A stretch of 64,000 nucleotides of DNA from Agromyces italicus DSM 16388 (GTDB lineage Bacteria; Actinomycetota; Actinomycetes; Actinomycetales; Microbacteriaceae): NCBI RefSeq assembly GCF_000421545.1, contig NZ_ATXF01000005.1:124001-188000 (forward strand), read 5' to 3'. Below, in pieces: positions 59,573 through 64,000 of the stretch (positions are counted from its first letter, which is position 1; every line of letters starts with the position of its first letter). The notes below the pieces were generated by a model. The model saw only the letters and a program-made list of their open reading frames with translations, searched no databases and had not been told where the DNA came from. The translations under genes and the position numbers were made by a program.

Positions 59573-60193
59573 ATGTCAACGCCGACCCGTGTGCGCGCCG
59601 CCCGCAAGTCGCCCGCCGAGCGCGCCGACGACATCGCCCGCGCCGCGCGCGACCTCGCACTCGAACAGGGCCTGGCGGCCGTGACGCTCCGCGCCGTCGC
59701 CGCCTCCGCCGGTGTCGCCCCCGCACTCGTCGCGCACTACGTGCCGAGCATGGAGACGCTCATCGCCCGCACCTTCCAGGCTGTCGTCTCGGCCGAGATC
59801 ATCGAGATCGAGGCGCTGCTCGCGACCGTCGAGGGGCCGCGCGTGCAGCTCGGCGCGCTCATCCGCACCGTGCTCGACGGCACCCGCGACGACGTGACCG
59901 TCGTGTGGGTCGAGGCCTGGGCGCTCGGCCGACGCAACGAAACGCTCGCGCGCGCGGTGCGCGAGGAGATGGACGCCTGGCAGGCCGTGCTGCGGGGCGT
60001 CATCGCCGCCGGCGTGCGCACCGGTGACTTCGAGACCGACGATGCGGCGGGGGTGGCCTGGCAGCTGCTCGGCATGGTCGACGGGCTCAACGCGCAGGCG
60101 CTCGTGCGCTGGGGCGACACCGGCGGGCGCGCCGCGCTGACGCTGCACGCCGTCGAGGGCATGCTCGGCCTCTCCCGAGGCGCGCTCGGGTGA
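59573..60193 (+). CDS. TetR-family regulator
   Basis: 206 residues. SPAERADDIARAARDLALEQGLAAVTLRAVAASAGVAPALVAHYVPSMETLIARTFQ is the TetR N-terminal HTH. The C-terminal two-thirds are helical ligand-binding region, with VWVEAWALGRRNETLARAVREEMDAW. It is divergent from the agmatine deiminase/amidase operon and likely responds to a polyamine or related compound. The ATG at 59573 follows the AT-rich promoter closely, so the mRNA may be leaderless. Confidence 0.94.
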   Translation: MSTPTRVRAARKSPAERADDIARAARDLALEQGLAAVTLRAVAASAGVAPALVAHYVPSMETLIARTFQAVVSAEIIEIEALLATVEGPRVQLGALIRTVLDGTRDDVTVVWVEAWALGRRNETLARAVREEMDAWQAVLRGVIAAGVRTGDFETDDAAGVAWQLLGMVDGLNAQALVRWGDTGGRAALTLHAVEGMLGLSRGALG

Positions 60194-60322
60194 TGCGCGA
60201 AGCGCGCAGCCCCGGTGATCGAGTGGCGAGCGCAGCGGAGCATCGAGGCCCCGACCCCCGCGCCCCTCGGCGCGATGTCGGTGCCCGCGGGTACCGTTGA
60301 GGCATCCGAACGAAGGAGCCCG

Positions 60323-63300
60323 ATGTACCTCTCGAACGGCTCCGTGGTCACGAGCGCGAGCGATCTGAAGAAGGCGAGCGACTGCGAGTTCGCCTTCCTC
60401 CGCGAGCTCGACGTGAAGCTCGGGCGCGACACCCTGTTCGCCCCCCTCGACGACCCCATGCTGCGCCGCGCCGGCGAGCTCGGCGACGCGCACGAGATCC
60501 GCCTGCTCGAGGGCTATCGTGCCGAGTTCGGCGACGCCGTCGTCGAGATCGAGCGGCCCGACGTGCGCGACCCTGCAGCGGTCGCCGCCGCGGTCGAGGC
60601 GACGATCGCCGCGTTCCGGGCGGGAGCACCCGTGGTGTTCCAGGCGACCTTCAGCGACGAGCCGGTTCCGCGCCAGGGGTTCATCGGCTTCGCCGACTTC
60701 ATCGTGCGCCAGCCCGACGGGCGCTACCGCGTGCAAGACGCGAAGCTCGCCCGGCGAGCGCGGGTGACGGCGCTCCTCCAGCTCGCCTCCTACGCCGAGC
60801 AGCTCCGCCGCCTCGAGGTCCCGATCGACGACACCGTCGAACTCCTCCTCGGCGACGGCACGGTGAGCGTGCACCGGCTCGACGACATCCTGCCCGTGTA
60901 CCGCGAACGGGTCGTCCGCCTTCAGCGCATCGTCGCCGACCGCGTCGCCGACACCGAACCGGTCGCGTGGGGCGACCCGCGGTACGACCACGACGGCCGG
61001 TGCCCGAGCTGCGAGCTCGAGGTGCAGGCGCGACGCGATGTGCTGATGGTCGGCGGCATGCGGGTGACCCAGCGCGAGCCGCTCGCCGCGGCGGGCATCA
61101 CGACGATCGACGAGCTCGCGGCGTCGCAGGGGCCCGTGCCCCACCTGATGGAGGCGACGCTCGAGAACCTGCGCGAGCAGGCACGGCTGCAACTGCGCGC
61201 CGAGGCCGAGGCGAGCGAGGCGGCCGCCTCGGGCGCGTGGCACGAGGGCGACCCGCCGCTGCCCCCGCCCGTCGCAGTGCGCGACTCCCGCGCCATCGCG
61301 GCGATTCCCGAGCCGAATCCGGGCGACCTGTTCTTCGACTTCGAAGGCGACCCGCTCTATACCGAGGGCGACGGCACCAGCTGGAACCTCGACTACTTGT
61401 GGGGCATGGTCGACCAGGCCGAGACCTTCACCGCGTTCTGGGCGCATTCATTCGCCGAAGAGCGCGAGGCACTGCTGGGGTTTCTCGAGCTCGTGAAGCT
61501 GCGCCGGCAGGTGCACCCCGGGCTGCACATCTTCCACTACGCGAGCTACGAGCGCACCCACCTCACCGCCATCGCCGCGCGGCACGGCGTCGGTGAGGCC
61601 GAGGTCGACCAGTTGCTCGCCGACGGCGTACTCGTCGACCTCTACCCGATCGTGAAGCGCGCGGTTCGAGTCGGCAGTCGTTCGTACTCCATCAAGAAGC
61701 TCGAACCCCTCTACATGGGCTCCGAGCTGCGCGAGGCCGAGGTGAAATCGGGCGCCGACTCGATCACCGAGTACGTGCGGGCGAGCGAACTGCGCACCGC
61801 CGCGCGCGCGACGGGCGACGCCACGGCCGCCGAGGAGGCGACCCGCATCCTCGCCGACCTCGCCGACTACAACCGCTACGACTGCGTGTCGACCCTGCGC
61901 CTGCGCGACTGGCTGCTGGCGGTCGGCGCCCGCGAGGGCATCCGCCCGGTCGCCGCGTCGATGCTCGCCGACCGTGCCGAGGGCAAGATCTACGAGGCCT
62001 CGCCGCTCGCGCTTCAGCTGAGGGCGATCGTGCGCGAACGCGACGAACGCGCGGCCACGCACCGGCACCTCGTCGGAGGCTCGCTCCGCGACGCCGATAC
62101 CGAGGCCCTCGCCCTCGCCTCCGCGGCGATCGACTACCACGCCCGCGAGGCGAAGAGCTTCTGGTGGTCGCACTACCTCCGCAGCGACCAGCCGCTCGAG
62201 AGCTGGGAGGAGCACCGCGACGTCCTCGTCGTCGACCCGGCCCGTTCGCAGGCGGTCGGCAAGTGGTACGAGGAGCCCCGGTGGCAGAGCGCACGGCGCG
62301 AACTGCGACTCGACGGCCGCGTCGCCCCCGGCTCACGGTTCAGCGTCGGCGGCGAAGTGTTCCTGCTCTACGACTGGCCGGCGCCGTTCCCCTCGCAGTC
62401 GACCCGGCCGGGCCAGCGTGCGTGGTCGAACGCCACCGTCATCGAGATCACCGACGACGGGGTCCGGGTGGAGGAGCGCGGTCAGCCCGGCATCACGTGG
62501 ACCGAGCTCCCGCTCGCGATCGCGCCCGGCGCTCCGCCCCGGGCCGACGCGCTGCGCGACGCGATCGCCGAGTGGGCGGCGCCGATCCCCGGGCGCGTGG
62601 CCGAGCTGCCGCCCGGCGCGGCGATGGACGTGCTGCGGCGCAGGCCGCCGCGCGCCGCGGGCGGGCTCGTCCCCCTCGGCGACGACCACGACTACGTGCC
62701 TGCGGTCGTCGAGTCCGTTCGCCGGCTCGATCGTTCGTACCTCGCGGTGCAGGGGCCTCCCGGCACGGGCAAGACCTACCTCGCCGCGCACGTGATCGCC
62801 GCGCTCGTGCGCGACCACGGCTGGCGCATCGGCGTCGTGGCCCAGTCGCACTCGGTCGTCGAGAACGTGCTCGATGCGGTCGTGAACGCCGCCGGGCTCG
62901 ATCGCGAACTCGTCGCGAAGCATCTGAAAGACGCAGGCCAGGCCGGCGCTCACGGCTTCACGGCGCTGAGCACCAAAGACGGCGTCGCCGCGTTCACCGG
63001 CGACCGCCCCGGCGGCTACGTCATCGGCGGCACCGCCTGGGACTTCTGCAACGTCCGACGGGTGCCCCGCGGTTCGCTCGACCTGCTCGTCATCGACGAG
63101 GCCGGGCAGTTCTCGCTCGCCTCGACGATCGCGGTCTCCGTCTCGGCCGAGCGGCTGCTGCTGCTCGGCGACCCGCAGCAGCTGCCGCAGGTGAGCCAGG
63201 CCCTGCATCCCGAACCGGTCGACGCCTCGGCACTCGGCTGGGTCGCCGACGGCCACGACGTGCTGCCCGCCGAGTACGGCTACTTCCTCGCCGAGAGCCG

Positions 63301-63991
63301 CCGCATGCACCCGGCGGTCGCGGGCCCGGTGTCGCGCCTCTCGTACGAGGGCGAGTTGCGCTCGCACCCGGTCGCCGAGCATCGTTCGCTCGACGGCGTC
63401 GCGCCCGGCGTCACCGCCGTCCCCGTCTTGCACGACGGCAATTCGACGTACTCGCCCGAAGAGGCCGAGTCGGTCGTGCACCTCGTGCGCTCCCTCGTCG
63501 GCCGAACCTGGAGGGACGCCGCGGACTCATCGACCGTGCCGATCGCCGCCGCGCCGCGCCCGCTCGAACAGCGCGACCTGATCGTCGTGACGCCCTACAA
63601 CGCGCAACTCGCCACCGTCCGCGAGGCACTCGACACCGCCGGGTTCACCGAGGTCCCGGTCGGCACGGTCGACAAGTTCCAAGGTCAAGAGGCGGTCGTC
63701 GCGATCGTCTCGCTCGCGGCGTCCTCGGCGCACTCCGCACCACGCGGTCTCGAGTTCCTGCTGCTGAAGAACCGACTGAACGTGGCCATCTCGCGGGCCA
63801 AGTGGGCGGCGTACCTCGTCTACTCGCCGGGGCTCCTCGACGGACTCCCCCACCGCGCCGAGGGGGTCGCGCAACTCAGCGCGTTCATGCGACTCGTCGG
63901 AGCGGCGGCCCCACGACCCACCGGCCCGCGCGAGTCGCGCATCGTCGACTCCGGCGAGTCGCAGCCCGCCGCGGCGAGCGCGGCGAGCTGA
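60323..63991 (+). CDS. TM0106-family RecB-like nuclease fused to SF1 helicase
   Basis: 1222 residues from ATG 60323 with GAAGGAG upstream. Residues 1-~330 are a RecB-like nuclease: KKASDCEFAFLRELD, GFADFIVRQPDGRYRVQDAKLARR (D...QxxK core) and a C-terminal Cys pair RCPSCELE, which may bind an Fe-S cluster. Residues ~335-530 are a DnaQ/RNase-H-like domain (FFDFEGDPLY, then DYNRYDCVSTLRLRDWL). From ~780 an SF1 helicase follows: GPPGTGKTYLAAHV (Walker A, ~811), DLLVIDEAGQFSL (Walker B, ~920), LGDPQQLPQVSQALHPEP, and FQGQEAVVAIVSLAAS near the end. It should unwind and cut nucleic acid. Its cellular role is not established. It ends nine bases before the window edge. Confidence 0.95.
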   Translation: MYLSNGSVVTSASDLKKASDCEFAFLRELDVKLGRDTLFAPLDDPMLRRAGELGDAHEIRLLEGYRAEFGDAVVEIERPDVRDPAAVAAAVEATIAAFRAGAPVVFQATFSDEPVPRQGFIGFADFIVRQPDGRYRVQDAKLARRARVTALLQLASYAEQLRRLEVPIDDTVELLLGDGTVSVHRLDDILPVYRERVVRLQRIVADRVADTEPVAWGDPRYDHDGRCPSCELEVQARRDVLMVGGMRVTQREPLAAAGITTIDELAASQGPVPHLMEATLENLREQARLQLRAEAEASEAAASGAWHEGDPPLPPPVAVRDSRAIAAIPEPNPGDLFFDFEGDPLYTEGDGTSWNLDYLWGMVDQAETFTAFWAHSFAEEREALLGFLELVKLRRQVHPGLHIFHYASYERTHLTAIAARHGVGEAEVDQLLADGVLVDLYPIVKRAVRVGSRSYSIKKLEPLYMGSELREAEVKSGADSITEYVRASELRTAARATGDATAAEEATRILADLADYNRYDCVSTLRLRDWLLAVGAREGIRPVAASMLADRAEGKIYEASPLALQLRAIVRERDERAATHRHLVGGSLRDADTEALALASAAIDYHAREAKSFWWSHYLRSDQPLESWEEHRDVLVVDPARSQAVGKWYEEPRWQSARRELRLDGRVAPGSRFSVGGEVFLLYDWPAPFPSQSTRPGQRAWSNATVIEITDDGVRVEERGQPGITWTELPLAIAPGAPPRADALRDAIAEWAAPIPGRVAELPPGAAMDVLRRRPPRAAGGLVPLGDDHDYVPAVVESVRRLDRSYLAVQGPPGTGKTYLAAHVIAALVRDHGWRIGVVAQSHSVVENVLDAVVNAAGLDRELVAKHLKDAGQAGAHGFTALSTKDGVAAFTGDRPGGYVIGGTAWDFCNVRRVPRGSLDLLVIDEAGQFSLASTIAVSVSAERLLLLGDPQQLPQVSQALHPEPVDASALGWVADGHDVLPAEYGYFLAESRRMHPAVAGPVSRLSYEGELRSHPVAEHRSLDGVAPGVTAVPVLHDGNSTYSPEEAESVVHLVRSLVGRTWRDAADSSTVPIAAAPRPLEQRDLIVVTPYNAQLATVREALDTAGFTEVPVGTVDKFQGQEAVVAIVSLAASSAHSAPRGLEFLLLKNRLNVAISRAKWAAYLVYSPGLLDGLPHRAEGVAQLSAFMRLVGAAAPRPTGPRESRIVDSGESQPAAASAAS

Positions 63992-64000
63992 GTGGCCTTG

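Noticed and set aside
60205-60245. gatcgagtggcgagcgcagc... considered as another copy of the dispersed repeat
   Set aside because: It shares only the gcgagcgcagcg centre and lacks both the GAGGAGCG and TCTCGAAACC cores.

Overview
The window is about 70% GC and densely coded, with GTG/TTG starts, many 4-base ATGA stop/start overlaps and very little intergenic DNA. This points to a high-GC actinobacterium. The frequent GGATGCC heptamer, the dispersed palindromic repeat and the gene content (ThiD-TenA fusion, TM0106-type nuclease-helicase, BCCT carrier, DUF4143 ATPase) fit the Microbacteriaceae (Agromyces/Microbacterium-like). The family assignment is inference. I see no tRNA, rRNA, CRISPR array, complete insertion sequence or prophage.

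Layout. 0-4 kb: a truncated hypothetical gene with an 18-bp tandem repeat, a pRiA4b ORF-3-like gene and a one-TM protein. 4-10 kb: an accessory island with a DUF4143 ATPase preceded by a 23-bp tandem repeat, a FAD-linked oxidase, an AbiEi/AbiEii-type toxin-antitoxin pair behind an inverted repeat, and a NERD-domain protein. 10-13.4 kb: a graveyard holding truncated copies of two neighbouring genes, a GNAT remnant and a nested palindrome. 13.4-16.1 kb: an HD-domain protein, a VOC protein and a SnoaL-like protein. 16.2-24.9 kb: a hydantoinase/oxoprolinase locus, with HyuA-HyuB on + meeting tail to tail an MFS/HyuA-like/DUF917/PucR operon on -. 25-29 kb: DUF4442, a DUF305 lipoprotein, a secreted LVIVD-repeat protein and a DHFR-like reductase.

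29.1-33.8 kb: a TPP-riboswitch operon, thiM-thiE-thiD/tenA, whose last gene is an MHS-type transporter. 34-40 kb: a frameshifted small membrane gene, panD, a divergent HxlR/quinone-oxidoreductase pair, a DUF389 protein, gap, a GNAT enzyme and a GlxA-type regulator. 40.3-43 kb: an operon with an apparently frameshifted small gene, a DUF1023 alpha/beta hydrolase and a lipoprotein. 43-49 kb: membrane proteins, a 5'-3' exonuclease, a BCCT transporter, a FUSC-type protein and an orphan LuxR-type regulator. 49-52 kb: leuA with a divergent GntR regulator. 52-56 kb: a zinc ribbon, a DUF2207-like protein, a hydrolase and a membrane molybdopterin oxidoreductase. 56-60 kb: a ribbon-helix-helix protein behind 31-bp repeats, then an amidase/agmatine deiminase operon divergent from a TetR regulator. 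60.3-64 kb: a large RecB-like nuclease/helicase.

The most unusual thread is a dispersed repeat of about 35 bp (core GAGGAGCG...GTCTCGAAACC) with at least a dozen copies. It sits at gene 3' ends, supplies the stop codon of four unrelated genes, forms a three-copy tandem array, and has entered one reading frame in phase as an inverted pair. Other leads are the 23-bp repeat before the DUF4143 ATPase, the nested palindrome with a tetO-like core, and a ribbon-helix-helix protein that may carry a degenerate nucleotidyltransferase domain.
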